Assembly: GCA_903835065.1 (NCBI GenBank)
Contig: CAILLO010000049.1
Coordinates: 1 to 64,000, forward strand
Origin: an uncultured Eubacteriales bacterium
GTDB lineage: Bacteria > Bacillota > Clostridia > Saccharofermentanales > UBA5734
Direction of reading: 5' to 3'
Length of the DNA stretch: 64,000 bases
Under the pieces are notes generated by a model. That model did not search any database, was not told where the DNA came from, and saw only the letters and a list, made by a program, of their open reading frames with translations. Position numbers and translations under genes: made by a program. Shown here one piece after another: positions 50,242-59,879 of the stretch (position 1 is the first letter of the stretch; every line of letters begins with the position of its first letter).

Positions 50242-52713
50242 TCAACCTCCTCGGATCCAGGGGAGGACCTTCGCCACCCCGTTTCTCACGATTACGAGCA
50301 CCGCGCCCGATGCGTCCGTCCTGCAGGTCCGGCACCCCGCCTCGTCCAGGCGGGCGAGCGTCTTCGGCGAAGGGTGCCCGTACAGGTTCGGTCCCACGCT
50401 CACGACGGCCACCTGCGCGGTCACGGCCGACAGGAAGGCGGCCGACGTGGAATAGGCGGAACCGTGGTGGGACACCCGGAGCAGGTCGACGTCGACGAGA
50501 GCCGGGGCGGTCGCGAGCGCCTCCTCGGTCGCCGCATCCGCGTCGCCCGCCACGAGGAAGGAGAACCGCCCGCACTCGACGCGAAGCACCAGGGAACGGG
50601 CGTTCAGGTCATCGGACGAAGTGTCCGGCGCCCCGTCCGACACGGAATCAGGGTGGAGAACCGTCACGGCGACGAACCGACCGAGTTCCATTCTATCATT
50701 CGCCGACTCCTCTTTCACGGGAATGCCGGCCCGGTCCGCCGCCTCGAGCAGGCGCGCCTCGAGCTGCAGTCCTTCCTCGGTCCCCGGCGCGCCTCCCGAC
50801 GCGCCGCTGTCGGAAGCGGAGGCCGAAACGGTCCCCGCGGGCACGTGGAACGTCCCGCAGGACACGTTGTCCAGCAGCCAGAGCACGCCGCCCGCGTGGT
50901 CCGCATGTCCGTGCGTCAGGTAGACGTCGTCCACGCGCGTGATGCCGTAATAGGACAGCAGGCCCTCCATGACGAATGGACCTTCCCCCGTTCCGTCCAC
51001 ACCAGCCGGCCCCCCGTCGACGACGATCGTGCGCCCGTCCCGCGCGACCAGCAGGGTGAGGTCCCCCTGCCCGACATCGGCGAACACGACCGTGACGTCG
51101 GGGGACGCGGCCTGCGCGACGAGGAGGAGCACCGCGGCGCCGACGGCGGCCGCCGCCGAAGCCATGGCGAGCGGGCGGCGCAGGTCGCGCCGCGGGACCG
51201 AGGCGACGGCCAGGAGGAGGAAGAAGGCCGGGAGGAAGACCAGCACCGAACGGACGGGCACGGGAAAGCGCAGCCAGCTCATGCGGGCCGTCCCGGTCGC
51301 CACATCGAGGATGAACCGGAGGAGTCCCTGGAGGGGGATCGCGAGAACGTGGGCGACCGGCGATGCGACGACGGCCGGTCCCGCGAAGGCCGCGGCCAGC
51401 CAGCCGAGGAGCCCCGCCGCCGCGCCGTAGAGCGTCACGATCTCCGCCAGCGGCACGACGGGCAGGTTCGACAGGATGCCCGCCAGCGAAAGGTTGCCGG
51501 ACATCGGCAGGGATACGGGCAGGACGGCGGCCTGCGCGGACAGGGTCACGGCCAGGAGGTCGACGACGCCGACGGCGAGCGACTGGCCGCGGAACGGAAG
51601 GTCCAGGCGCAGCGCGCGGTGGAACGCGCGGCCGAAGGGCTGCGACAGGACGAGAAGACCGAGCGTCGCGAGGACCGAGAGGCGGAACCCGTTGTCGAAC
51701 GCGGTCAGGGGATCGTAGAGCAGCATCGCGGCGCAGGCGGCCGCGAGTGCGCTCGGGGCGTCGGAGCGGCGGAGCAGGACACCGCCGGCCAACACGACGG
51801 CAGCCATCAGGATGGCCCGCGTGACGGACGCCTCCCAGCCGGTCACGTAGCCGAAGAAGCCGAGATAGAGCGCGAGGGCGGCGGCCTTCGACCGGCGCGG
51901 CATGCGTCCCCGGGACGCGAGCAGCGCGGCGGGCGCGAGGATGAAGGCGACATTGGAGCCGGAGACGGCCGTCAGGTGCGAAAGGCCGGCCATCCGGAAG
52001 GCCGTGGAGTCCGCGGGGTCCATCCCCGATACGTCGCCGAGCAGCATGCCGCTCATGAGCGACGCCTCGCGCGCCGGAAGCAGCGCCGCGTAGATTCCCG
52101 AAATCGCGTCCCTGACCCCTCTGCCCGCCACGACCAGCGGATTCCGCACAGCATCCCCATCGCCGTGCTCGTCCTCACCGAGCGCCCGCGCCTTCAGGAA
52201 GACACCGTCCGACGCGAGGCGCGACGCCTCGTCGTAGCCGCCCGGGTCGCGGGACCCTTCCGGACGCTCGAAGGCGCAGGGGATCTCGACCCGCTTCCCG
52301 TACGGAATCCCCTCCCCTTTCCTCACCAGGACGACGAGGCCGGTCCCGGGGGCGGAGACGAGGGACCGGCTGTAGGTCGCGCCGTCGGCGAGCGTCCCGG
52401 TCTCGACGCAGACTCCCGACAGGACTCCCGTCGTCCCGGCGAGGCGGTCCGCGGCGGCCTGCGCGGGTGCGACGGCGAGCAGCATGCGGCCCGCTCCGGC
52501 GAGGAAGGCCGCCAGGCAGACGAGCGCCGGCATGGGGAGCGGGCGGCGCACCAGCCGGCCGGCCGCGAAAGCGGCGAGCAGCAGGCCGAGCGCGGCCGCG
52601 GAAGCCGCCGGGCCCGCGCGGAAGGCCGCGACGGAACCCACGAAGAGGCCGACCGCCGCTGGCACGAGCGGGCGGCGGCGCGTCTCGACGATGACCCACT
52701 CCCAGAAGCGCAC
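50242..52713 (-). CDS. comEC: DNA internalisation competence protein ComEC/Rec2
   Basis: 823 residues. A channel for single-stranded DNA uptake. The N-terminal part has two helices and an OB-like domain. The competence domain contains GLSHLTAVSGSNVAFI and about ten helices. The C-terminal metallo-beta-lactamase domain has VFADVGQGD and LTHGHADHAGG, which keeps the zinc ligands expected for nuclease activity, with SHHGSAYS at the end. A GTG start at 52713 is chosen because GGGAGGAC precedes it. No comEA is adjacent. The 82-base gap before it holds nothing I can identify. Confidence 0.92.
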   Translation of the reverse strand: MRFWEWVIVETRRRPLVPAAVGLFVGSVAAFRAGPAASAAALGLLLAAFAAGRLVRRPLPMPALVCLAAFLAGAGRMLLAVAPAQAAADRLAGTTGVLSGVCVETGTLADGATYSRSLVSAPGTGLVVLVRKGEGIPYGKRVEIPCAFERPEGSRDPGGYDEASRLASDGVFLKARALGEDEHGDGDAVRNPLVVAGRGVRDAISGIYAALLPAREASLMSGMLLGDVSGMDPADSTAFRMAGLSHLTAVSGSNVAFILAPAALLASRGRMPRRSKAAALALYLGFFGYVTGWEASVTRAILMAAVVLAGGVLLRRSDAPSALAAACAAMLLYDPLTAFDNGFRLSVLATLGLLVLSQPFGRAFHRALRLDLPFRGQSLAVGVVDLLAVTLSAQAAVLPVSLPMSGNLSLAGILSNLPVVPLAEIVTLYGAAAGLLGWLAAAFAGPAVVASPVAHVLAIPLQGLLRFILDVATGTARMSWLRFPVPVRSVLVFLPAFFLLLAVASVPRRDLRRPLAMASAAAAVGAAVLLLVAQAASPDVTVVFADVGQGDLTLLVARDGRTIVVDGGPAGVDGTGEGPFVMEGLLSYYGITRVDDVYLTHGHADHAGGVLWLLDNVSCGTFHVPAGTVSASASDSGASGGAPGTEEGLQLEARLLEAADRAGIPVKEESANDRMELGRFVAVTVLHPDSVSDGAPDTSSDDLNARSLVLRVECGRFSFLVAGDADAATEEALATAPALVDVDLLRVSHHGSAYSTSAAFLSAVTAQVAVVSVGPNLYGHPSPKTLARLDEAGCRTCRTDASGAVLVIVRNGVAKVLPWIRGG

Positions 52714-52795
52714 GGAAAAGTCCTCCCGCGTCCATCCTGCGGCGGAAGGGAGGTGGAGGGAGCGTCGGGAATCCGTCAGCCGGGGGCGAAAAGGG

Positions 52796-53392
52796 TCAAG
52801 TCGGTGGCAGTCGCGTGCCTTTTTCGAGGATCGCGCGGAGTTCGTCGACGCCGGTGCGGTTCTCGGCGGAGAAGACGACCGCCGTCTCATCGTCGGCCAT
52901 CTTCAGGTCGGCGCGGATCGCCCGGACCCGTTCCTGGACCTCGAGGCGCCCGAGCTTGTCCGATTTCGTGAGGACCGTGACGGTCGGCAGACCGCGGGCG
53001 AGGAGCCAGCCGCGCATCAGCTGGTCCTCGTCGGACGGCGCGTGGCGGATGTCGACGATGTGGACCGCGAGCCTCAGGTCGCGGGTGGCGTGGAGGTAGC
53101 CTTCGACGAGGGCCGAGAACTTCTTCTTCTGGTCCTTGGCGACGCGGGCGTACCCGTAGCCGGGCAGATCGACGAGGAAGAAGGCGCCGTCGACGTCGAA
53201 GAGGAGGACCAGGCGGGTCTTCCCCGGCATGGAGCTGATCCGGGCGAGCGTGCGGTTGTCGCCCAGGGCGTTGACCAGCGAGGACTTGCCGACATTGGAA
53301 CGCCCGACGACCACCACTTCGGGGCGCGTCGGCGGCGGCAGGCCGGCGAGGTCGCCGGAGACGGAATGGAGCCGCGTCTTTCGGAAATCCAT
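52796..53392 (-). CDS. engB: Ribosome biogenesis GTPase YsxC/EngB
   Basis: 198 residues. GTPase needed for 50S assembly. G1 is GRSNVGKSS, G2/G3 PGKTR and DLPGYGYA, G4 TKSD and G5 SAEN. The start MDFRKTRLHSVSGD is preceded by AAGGGGGGACC. It diverges from prs across a 107-base gap. Confidence 0.95.
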   Translation of the reverse strand: MDFRKTRLHSVSGDLAGLPPPTRPEVVVVGRSNVGKSSLVNALGDNRTLARISSMPGKTRLVLLFDVDGAFFLVDLPGYGYARVAKDQKKKFSALVEGYLHATRDLRLAVHIVDIRHAPSDEDQLMRGWLLARGLPTVTVLTKSDKLGRLEVQERVRAIRADLKMADDETAVVFSAENRTGVDELRAILEKGTRLPPT

Positions 53393-53499
53393 CGGAACGG
53401 TCCCCCCTTTCCTGTTGACAATCCCCGCGGAATCCTTCTGAATAGAGGTACGGAGACTTCGTCGTCCGCACCGCTTACGATAACCCAGGGGGTACGCCG
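53393..53499. promoter_or_regulatory. Divergent engB/prs intergenic region
   Basis: A TTGACA lies at 53415-53420 on the plus strand with only a poor -10 (TGAATA at 53439) 18 nt on. TACGAT at 53476-53481 is a better -10 but lacks a -35. The prs ribosome site is AGGGGGTACG. I cannot place the start sites with confidence. Confidence 0.35.
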
Positions 53500-54801
53500 A
53501 TGTCTACAACGCCTCGGAACGAATCCAACTACTACCTCTACAACCAGTACGGCGACAACGCGATGCAGCCGGTCGCCCCGGTCGGAATCATCCCCCTCCG
53601 CGGCAGCCTCGGCTTCTCCGACAGCGTGAACACCTACCTCCACCGCCGCCGCGTCGAGTACCGCGAGACCAACCCCAAGCACGCGTCGGGCTGTCCCGGC
53701 TTCATGCGTTCGGACTACCGGATCGGCGTCGACACCCTGCGCTTCTCGTCCGGAGAAGGCAAGGCCGTGATCTCGCACACCGTCCGCGGCCACGACATCT
53801 TCATCCTGGCGGATGTTCTCAACTTCTCGTGCACCTACGACATGTTCGGCGTCGAGAACCACATGAGCCCGGACGACCACTACCAGGACCTCAAGCGCAC
53901 GATCCTCGCGATCAGCGGCAAGGCGCGCCGCGTCAACGTGATCATGCCCTTCCTCTACGAGAGCCGCCAGCACAAGCGCAATTCGCGCGAATCGCTCGAC
54001 TGCGCCTTCATGCTCGAGGAGCTCTACAACCTCGGCGTGGCCAACATCATCACCTTCGACGCCCACGATTCGCGCGTCGCGAACGCGATCCCGGTCGGCG
54101 GCTTCGAGAACATCTCCTCGACCTACCAGATGATCAAGGCGATGACCCACCGGATCCCCGACCTGCAGCTCACCGGGTCCGACCTGATGGTCGTCAGCCC
54201 CGACGAAGGCGGCATCTCCCGCGCGATGTACTACGCCTCGATGCTCAACGTCCCGCTCGGCACGTTCTACAAGCGCCGCGACTACACCAAGGTGATCAAC
54301 GGCCGCAACCCGATCGTCGCGCACGAGTTCCTCGGCGAATCCGTCGAGGGGATGGATATCCTGATCGTCGACGACATGATCTCCTCGGGGGACTCGATGC
54401 TCGACATCGCCCGCGAACTCAAGGAGCGCAAGGCCCGCCGGATCTTCTGCTGCGCGACCTTCGGCCTCTTCACGGACGGCGTCGCGTCGTTCGACAAGGC
54501 CTACGAAGAGGGTCTGATCACCCGCGTGCTGTCGACCAACCTGATCTACCGGCGGCCCGAGCTCCTCGCGGCGCCCTGGTTCATCGACGTCAACATGAGC
54601 AAGTTCGTCGCGCTGATCATCGACGCGCTGAACCACGACGCCTCGCTGTCCGGCCTCATGGACCCGACGGAGAAGATCCGCAAGCTGATCGAGAACCAGA
54701 AGAGACGCGTTACGCTGGACTCGGCGCCGGTCGAACCCGTCGAACCCGTCGCGGCGGTCGCGCCCGCCGAGCCCGCAGCGACCGAAGCGACCGACCTCTA
54801 G
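53500..54801 (+). CDS. prs: Ribose-phosphate pyrophosphokinase, long form
   Basis: 433 residues, against about 315 for typical Prs; matches the longer form seen in some Clostridia. It makes PRPP from ribose-5-phosphate and ATP. FDAHDSR is the catalytic histidine motif, YKRRDYTK the flexible-loop lysine/arginine, and DILIVDDMISSGDSML the PRPP-binding loop, with Ser-Ser-Gly-Asp where most have TxGT. A 60-residue N-terminal addition and a C-terminal tail of Val/Ala/Pro/Glu repeats (VEPVEPV, VAPAEPA) are extra. The start follows AGGGGGTACG. Confidence 0.9.
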   Translation: MSTTPRNESNYYLYNQYGDNAMQPVAPVGIIPLRGSLGFSDSVNTYLHRRRVEYRETNPKHASGCPGFMRSDYRIGVDTLRFSSGEGKAVISHTVRGHDIFILADVLNFSCTYDMFGVENHMSPDDHYQDLKRTILAISGKARRVNVIMPFLYESRQHKRNSRESLDCAFMLEELYNLGVANIITFDAHDSRVANAIPVGGFENISSTYQMIKAMTHRIPDLQLTGSDLMVVSPDEGGISRAMYYASMLNVPLGTFYKRRDYTKVINGRNPIVAHEFLGESVEGMDILIVDDMISSGDSMLDIARELKERKARRIFCCATFGLFTDGVASFDKAYEEGLITRVLSTNLIYRRPELLAAPWFIDVNMSKFVALIIDALNHDASLSGLMDPTEKIRKLIENQKRRVTLDSAPVEPVEPVAAVAPAEPAATEATDL

Positions 54802-54811
54802 ACGGAGAGCG

Positions 54812-55054
54812 CTATTCCCTGACCTTCCGGATGATGTAGACGGCCCAGAGAGCGCCGGCGAAGAGCAGGAATTCCGCTCCGACGAGCTGGTAGAACAGTG
54901 CGTACCGGTTGCCGGAGACGAGCAGGTCGAAGCCGCAGACGAGCGTCGCGGCGATCAGATACAGCACGAGACGGCCGAGGTAGGTCCTCGCGAGCAGCTC
55001 TCCGAACAGGGAGAGCAGGCCCTTCCTGCGCTGGGACGATTTTCTCCGTGCCAT
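54812..55054 (-). CDS. Small membrane protein of unknown function
   Basis: An 80-residue protein with a very basic start (ARRKSSQRRKG) and two hydrophobic helices (about 30-48 and 53-73). I do not recognise a family. ATG 55054 follows GAGGACGG. It sits convergent with prs (10 bases) and divergent from rqcH. The coding potential is supported by the Shine-Dalgarno site and hydrophobicity but not by family. Confidence 0.55.
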   Translation of the reverse strand: MARRKSSQRRKGLLSLFGELLARTYLGRLVLYLIAATLVCGFDLLVSGNRYALFYQLVGAEFLLFAGALWAVYIIRKVRE

Positions 55055-55174
55055 GTCCGTCCTCGCTTCCGGGTCCGGCGACTGGGCAAGGGACCCGCCA
55101 CGAGTGTAGTATACTGGTGGACGCAGCGCAAGCCGCGCCGGCCGCGGCGCAGGCGGCGCGCACACGGAGGTCGC

Positions 55175-56980
55175 ATGCCCCTCGACGGAATCACCTCGAA
55201 ATGCCTCGCCGCCGAACTCGACCGGGCCCTCGCGGGCGCCCGGCTCGACCGGATCGCCCAGCCGGACCGGTTCGACCTCGTTCTCCATTTCCGCAAGGAT
55301 GCGTCGAACCTGCGGCTGCTCCTGTCGGCGAACCCCTCCGCCCCCCGCCTCCACTTCCTCTCGGCGAATCCGGAGAACCCCCCCGAGGCGCCCACGTTCT
55401 GCATGTTCCTGCGCAAGCACCTCGGTGGCGCCCGCGTTCTCGGCGTCTCGACCCCGGCGTGGGAGCGCGTCTTCCTCCTGAAGTTCCAGGTCATCGACGA
55501 ACTCGGCGACAAGGTCGAGAAGACGCTGGTCGCGGAACTCATGGGCAAGCAGAGCAACCTGGTGCTGGTCAGCGCCGGCGGCCGCATCCTCGATTGCCTG
55601 CTGCACGTCGACCACTCCGTCAGCCGCGTCCGGGAAGTCATGCCGGGGCGCGTCTACGAACCGGTCCCGTCGCAGGGCAAGCCCGGCGCCGAGGAGGTGC
55701 TCGCCGCGATGCAGGCCGGTGCGCCGCCCTTCGCCGCCGCGGACGCGTCGACTCCGCTCGAGAAGGTCCTGCTCGCCTCGGTCCAGGGCTTCTCTCCCCC
55801 TCTCTGCCGCGACGTCTGCCGCAGGGCCGGACTCGAACCCTCCGCACGCCTCGGCGACGCTTCGCCGGACGCCCTCGCCGCGCTCGCGGAGACCCTCCGC
55901 GCGACACTGGCGCGCGCCGTCGCCGGCGATTTCGACCCCTCCGTCTTCTTCCGCGCCGAGGACGACGACGTCCCCTACGACTTCCACGCGCTGCCGCTGT
56001 CGGATTCCGGATTCGTCCGACCGGTCCGGACCGTCGGCGAGGGCCTCGAGCTCCACTACGCGGGCCGCGCGCTCCGCAACGCCTTCGACCAGGCGCAGGG
56101 CGCCCTGCTGCGCACCGTCGAGACCCGTCTCGACAAGGTCGTCCGCAAGCTCGCGATCCACGAGGCCGACGAACGCGCCTGCGCGGACCGGGATCGCTGG
56201 AAGCGCCTCGGCGACCTCATCCTCGCTTCGGTCCACGCGGTCCCCGAGGGCGTCGCATCGGTCGCGCTGCCCGACTACTTCCAGGACGGCGCCCCACTTG
56301 TGGACGTCGCGCTCGACCCGACTCTCTCCCCGTCCCGCAACGCCCAGCGGTACTTCAAGAAGTACGCCAAGGAGCGCCTCAAATCGGAGGCGAGCCGGCG
56401 CCTCGCCGAAGAGGACCGCCGCGAAATCGCCTACCTCGACGCGCTCCGCCAGGGGGTCCGCAATGCGGCCGATACGATCGACCTCCAGGCCCTGCGCCAG
56501 GAGGCCGCGCTGCTCGACGCCGCTTCTCCGTCCGGGGCCCGACCGGCCGCCCCTGTCCGCGGCAAGCCGCGCAAGGAGCCGAAGGCGCTGCCCGTCCGCC
56601 ATTTCGTCTCCGCGGACGGCTTCGACATCTGGGCGGGGCGCAGCAACCTCCAGAACGATCAGCTGACCTTGAAGAAGGCCTCGTCGAACGACCTCTGGTT
56701 CCATGTGCACAAGGCGCCCGGAACGCATGTGATCGTGCACGCCGCGGGTCGTCCGGTGCCCGACGCGACGCTGGTCGAGGCCGCCTCGATCGCCGCCTGG
56801 TACAGTCGCGCAACGCTGGCCGAGCGCAAGGCGGAGGCGGCCGAAGGCGCCAAGACCGCCGTCGACTACTGTCCCGTGAAGAACGTGCGGAAACCGCCCG
56901 GGGCGAAGCCCGGAATGGTCATCTACGATACGTACCGGACCCTGAACGTCACGCCGCGGCCTCCGAACGAGACCGCCTGA
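55175..56980 (+). CDS. rqcH: Ribosome quality-control protein RqcH (NFACT family)
   Basis: 601 residues. Binds split 50S subunits stalled with peptidyl-tRNA and adds alanine tails. The NFACT-N start is MPLDGITSKCLAAELDRAL (an EL motif with Asp-Gly). The middle has a helix-hairpin-helix and a coiled coil (about 290-430). The NFACT-R end has WAGRSNLQNDQLTLKKASSN and DLWFHVHKAPGTHVIV, the core RqcH signatures. It was once called FbpA, a fibronectin-binding protein. A -10-like AGTATACT (55108-55115), palindromic and so usable in both directions, lies upstream. Confidence 0.95.
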   Translation: MPLDGITSKCLAAELDRALAGARLDRIAQPDRFDLVLHFRKDASNLRLLLSANPSAPRLHFLSANPENPPEAPTFCMFLRKHLGGARVLGVSTPAWERVFLLKFQVIDELGDKVEKTLVAELMGKQSNLVLVSAGGRILDCLLHVDHSVSRVREVMPGRVYEPVPSQGKPGAEEVLAAMQAGAPPFAAADASTPLEKVLLASVQGFSPPLCRDVCRRAGLEPSARLGDASPDALAALAETLRATLARAVAGDFDPSVFFRAEDDDVPYDFHALPLSDSGFVRPVRTVGEGLELHYAGRALRNAFDQAQGALLRTVETRLDKVVRKLAIHEADERACADRDRWKRLGDLILASVHAVPEGVASVALPDYFQDGAPLVDVALDPTLSPSRNAQRYFKKYAKERLKSEASRRLAEEDRREIAYLDALRQGVRNAADTIDLQALRQEAALLDAASPSGARPAAPVRGKPRKEPKALPVRHFVSADGFDIWAGRSNLQNDQLTLKKASSNDLWFHVHKAPGTHVIVHAAGRPVPDATLVEAASIAAWYSRATLAERKAEAAEGAKTAVDYCPVKNVRKPPGAKPGMVIYDTYRTLNVTPRPPNETA

Positions 56981-57035
56981 TGTCCCGGAAGATGCGGGCT
57001 TCCCGGACCTTCCAGCCTTCCAGCCTTCCGGCCTG

Positions 57036-57602
57036 CTAGCCTTCCTGGCCGTGCTGGGCGAGCGAGGCGACGCAGCCGCAGTACCGCTGGCGGTACAGGC
57101 CGTCCTCCCGGGCCATCCGCTGTCCTTCGCGGTACCCCGGGCGGAAGTTCTCCTCGAGGAACCGGACGCCGTGGCGCGCCCCCGCCTCCCGTCCGGCTTC
57201 GAGCAGGGCGAGGCGGTCCTGATACGGACTGACCAGCAGCGTCGTCGTGAACGAATCCGCTCCCGTCTGTGCCGCCCTCTTTGCGGCCGCCTCCATCCGC
57301 ATCGCATAGCACTGGCGGCAGCGGGGGGACGCCGTGCCATCGCCGTGGACGCACGGGTCCTCCATCCGGGCGCGGAAGGGCGCCTCGTCGTAGGCGGGGT
57401 CCGATTCGAAGGCCAGGCCGCGCATCTCCGCGAGGCGCGATGCGTTCTCCAGACGGCGGGCCTGCTCCTCGGCCGGGTGGATGTTGGGGTTGTAGAAGTA
57501 GCCGGACAGTTCCCCCGAGGCGAAGTCCAGTCCGCGATCCTCGAACACGGTCAGCGGATATTCGGCGCAGGGGCCGCAGCAGATGTGCAGCAGCGTCTTC
57601 AT
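57036..57602 (-). CDS. queH: Epoxyqueuosine reductase QueH
   Basis: 188 residues. Last step of queuosine biosynthesis in tRNA: reduction of epoxyqueuosine. Cysteine motifs CCGPC (residues 8-12), RCRQCY and RYCGC bind iron-sulfur and the extra iron; [22 protein letters not shown] (in part) is typical of QueH (DUF208). ATG 57602 overlaps the ruvB stop (ATGA). It closes the ruvC-ruvA-ruvB-queH cluster. The 55-base gap before it holds only CCTTCCAG-type repeats. Confidence 0.92.
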   Translation of the reverse strand: MKTLLHICCGPCAEYPLTVFEDRGLDFASGELSGYFYNPNIHPAEEQARRLENASRLAEMRGLAFESDPAYDEAPFRARMEDPCVHGDGTASPRCRQCYAMRMEAAAKRAAQTGADSFTTTLLVSPYQDRLALLEAGREAGARHGVRFLEENFRPGYREGQRMAREDGLYRQRYCGCVASLAQHGQEG

Positions 57603-58759
57603 GCGTCGTCCTTCGCGGGTCGGTCGAGGTCGAGGCGCAGCTGTCGGGACGCGGGGTCTTCCTTCCCTTCGCCCGCGCCGCTCGCGGCTCCGGGGTCGCG
57701 CGCCGAGCCGGCCAGCCCCTTGAGACGGCGTTCGTAGTCCTCGGGGCAGGCGAGTCCCAGGTGCTCCCAGCCGTGTCGCGTCAGGATGCGGCCCCGTGGC
57801 GTCTTCGCGAGGAAGCCGAGCTGCATCAGGTACGGTTCGTAGACGTCCTCGATCGTAACCGGGTCCTCGCCGGTCACGGCCGCCAGCGTGTCGAGTCCGA
57901 CGGGGCCGCCGCCGAACATCCGGGCCATCCCCTCGAGCAGGCGCCGGTCGACGCGGTCGAGTCCCATGTCGTCGATGTCGAGCGCGGTCAGGCCCACGCG
58001 GACGACCTCCCCGTCGATCGTCCCGGAGCCGCGGACCTGCGCGAAGTCGCGCATGCGCTTCAGGAGCCGGATCGCGATGCGGGGAGTGCCGCGCGAACGG
58101 GTGGAGATGCGCTCCAGTCCCGTCGCGTCGATGCCGATCTTCAGGATCGCGGCGTCGCGGAGCAGGATATGGCGCAGATCGTCCGGATCGTACAGCTCCA
58201 GGCGGTTCACCACCCCGAAGCGGTCGCGCAGCGGCGCCGTGAGCAGGCCGACGCGCGTCGTCGCGCCGATCAGCGTGAACTTCGGCAAGTCGAGGCGGAT
58301 CGAGCGGGCGCTCGGGCCCTTGCCGATCATGATGTCGAGCGCGTAGTCCTCCATCGCCGGATAGAGGATCTCCTCCACGCTGCGGTTGAGGCGGTGGATC
58401 TCGTCGATGAAGAGGACGTCGCGCTCGGCGAGGTTCGTGAGGATCGCGGCCAGGTCGCCGGGCTTCTCGATCGCGGGTCCCGAGGTGATCCGGAGGTTCA
58501 CGCCCAGCTCGGCGGCGATAATTCCGGCGAGGGTCGTCTTGCCGAGACCGGGCGGCCCGTACAGCAACACATGGTCCAGCGCCTCCTTGCGCTGGGCGGC
58601 GGCCTCGATGAAGACGCGGAGGTTCTCCTTGACGCGCGTCTGCCCGAAGTACTCCCCCCAGCGGGTCGGCCGCAGACCGGCCTCCTCGCTGTCCTCGCGG
58701 CGGCGCTCCATCCCCAGGATGCGGTCGTCCTCGCGGAATTCCTCGAAATCGACGGCCAT
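57599..58759 (-). CDS. ruvB: Holliday junction branch-migration ATPase RuvB
   Basis: 386 residues. AAA+ motor with Walker [12 protein letters not shown], Walker [11 protein letters not shown], sensor 1 IGATTR and arginine-finger region PLRDRFG. A winged helix follows (about 260-330). The last about 45 residues, rich in charged and Gly/Ala residues, are longer than normal. The start follows AAGGGTGAG and lies two bases after ruvA. Confidence 0.97.
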   Translation of the reverse strand: MAVDFEEFREDDRILGMERRREDSEEAGLRPTRWGEYFGQTRVKENLRVFIEAAAQRKEALDHVLLYGPPGLGKTTLAGIIAAELGVNLRITSGPAIEKPGDLAAILTNLAERDVLFIDEIHRLNRSVEEILYPAMEDYALDIMIGKGPSARSIRLDLPKFTLIGATTRVGLLTAPLRDRFGVVNRLELYDPDDLRHILLRDAAILKIGIDATGLERISTRSRGTPRIAIRLLKRMRDFAQVRGSGTIDGEVVRVGLTALDIDDMGLDRVDRRLLEGMARMFGGGPVGLDTLAAVTGEDPVTIEDVYEPYLMQLGFLAKTPRGRILTRHGWEHLGLACPEDYERRLKGLAGSARDPGAASGAGEGKEDPASRQLRLDLDRPAKDDA

Positions 58760-58761
58760 GG

Positions 58762-59376
58762 CTATCTCACCCTTTCACGCAGCGCCGCGCGGATGATCTC
58801 CTCGGTCTCCATGCCGGGCCGGAACACGGCGCCCACGACGCGCGCGGCGTCGTTCGCGGTGTAGCCGAGCACGACGAGGGCGGCGGCCGCCTCGGAGCGG
58901 CGCAGACCGTCCGGACCGGCGGCGGGTGGCGGAATTCCCCCGGACCCGGAGCCGTCCTCGGTCGCGGTCGAGACCCCCTTCAGCTTGTCCTTCAGTTCCA
59001 GGATCAGGCGCTCGGCGCCCTTCTTCCCGAGGCCCGACGCCTGCGTCAGCGTCTTCGAGTCCCCGGTCACGATGCTCATGGCCACCCGGCTGGGCGATGC
59101 GACGGCGAGGATGTTGCTCGCCACCTTGGGGCCGATGCCCGACACGGTCAGCAGCAGTTCGAACATCGACCGTTCCTCGCGCGACGGGAACCCGTACAGC
59201 GCCATCACGTCCTCGCGGACATAGAGGTGCGTGAAGACGGTCGTCTCCTCCCCGTCCCGTCCGAATCGGTCGATCAGGCCCGGCGCCGACTGGATCCGGT
59301 ACCCGATGCCGCCCGCCTCGATCACGAGCGCGTCGAGCTGCCGGTAGGCGATTCTCCCCTTGATGTAGGCGTACAT
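58762..59376 (-). CDS. ruvA: Holliday junction DNA-binding protein RuvA
   Basis: 204 residues. Domain 1 is an OB fold ([15 protein letters not shown]), domain 2 has two helix-hairpin-helix motifs ([19 protein letters not shown]), and domain 3 at the end ([17 protein letters not shown]) binds RuvB. A Gly/Pro linker separates domains 2 and 3. It is encoded between ruvC (six bases) and ruvB (two bases). Confidence 0.95.
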   Translation of the reverse strand: MYAYIKGRIAYRQLDALVIEAGGIGYRIQSAPGLIDRFGRDGEETTVFTHLYVREDVMALYGFPSREERSMFELLLTVSGIGPKVASNILAVASPSRVAMSIVTGDSKTLTQASGLGKKGAERLILELKDKLKGVSTATEDGSGSGGIPPPAAGPDGLRRSEAAAALVVLGYTANDAARVVGAVFRPGMETEEIIRAALRERVR

Positions 59377-59382
59377 CCTCTT

Positions 59383-59877
59383 CTAGACCATCCTTCCGCT
59401 CGTCCAGCCCGTTCCCGCGTGCGCGTGGCAGATCGCGATCGCGAGGGCGTCGGCCGCGTCGTCCGGCTTCGGGACCTTGTCGAGGGCCAGGAGGATCCGG
59501 ACCATCTCCTGGACCTGCTTCTTGTCGGCCTTTCCATAGCCGCTGACGGCCTGCTTGACCTGCATCGGCGTGTATTCGTAGACCGGGACGCCGGAGCGGG
59601 CGGCCGTGACGATCGCGACGCCCCGGCCCTGGGCCGCGGCGATCGCCGTCGTCACGTTGCGCGAGAAGAAGAGCTCCTCGATCGCCACGGCGTCGGGCTT
59701 CGTCTGCGCGATCAGGACCTCGAGCTCCTCCGCGATCTGCAACAGCCGGCGGTCCATCGGGATGCCGGGCTTCGTGCTGACGACGCCGTAGTCGATCACG
59801 CGGAAGCGGTTCCCCTTGTACTCTATCACACCGTAGCCGGTGAGGGCGTAGCCCGGGTCGATGCCGAAGACGATCAA
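59383..59877 (-). CDS. ruvC: Holliday junction resolvase RuvC
   Basis: 164 residues. Cuts Holliday junctions. Catalytic acidic residues are Asp7 (FGIDPG), Glu in VAIEELFF and the Asp pair in PDDAADALAIAICHA. A TTG start at 59877 is chosen since it has GAGGTGCG in front and follows the preceding stop by two bases; no ATG is available. Confidence 0.95.
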   Translation of the reverse strand: MIVFGIDPGYALTGYGVIEYKGNRFRVIDYGVVSTKPGIPMDRRLLQIAEELEVLIAQTKPDAVAIEELFFSRNVTTAIAAAQGRGVAIVTAARSGVPVYEYTPMQVKQAVSGYGKADKKQVQEMVRILLALDKVPKPDDAADALAIAICHAHAGTGWTSGRMV

Positions 59878-59879
59878 GG

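Noticed and set aside
54798-55163. Alternative frame for a 121-residue protein over the small membrane gene
   Set aside because: The chosen frame has a Shine-Dalgarno site and two membrane helices. The other is Arg/Ala-rich with no such features.
57000-57035. CCTTCCAG-type repeats between rqcH and queH
   Set aside because: Four short tandem copies with no hairpin or T-run; low-complexity rather than a terminator or mobile element.
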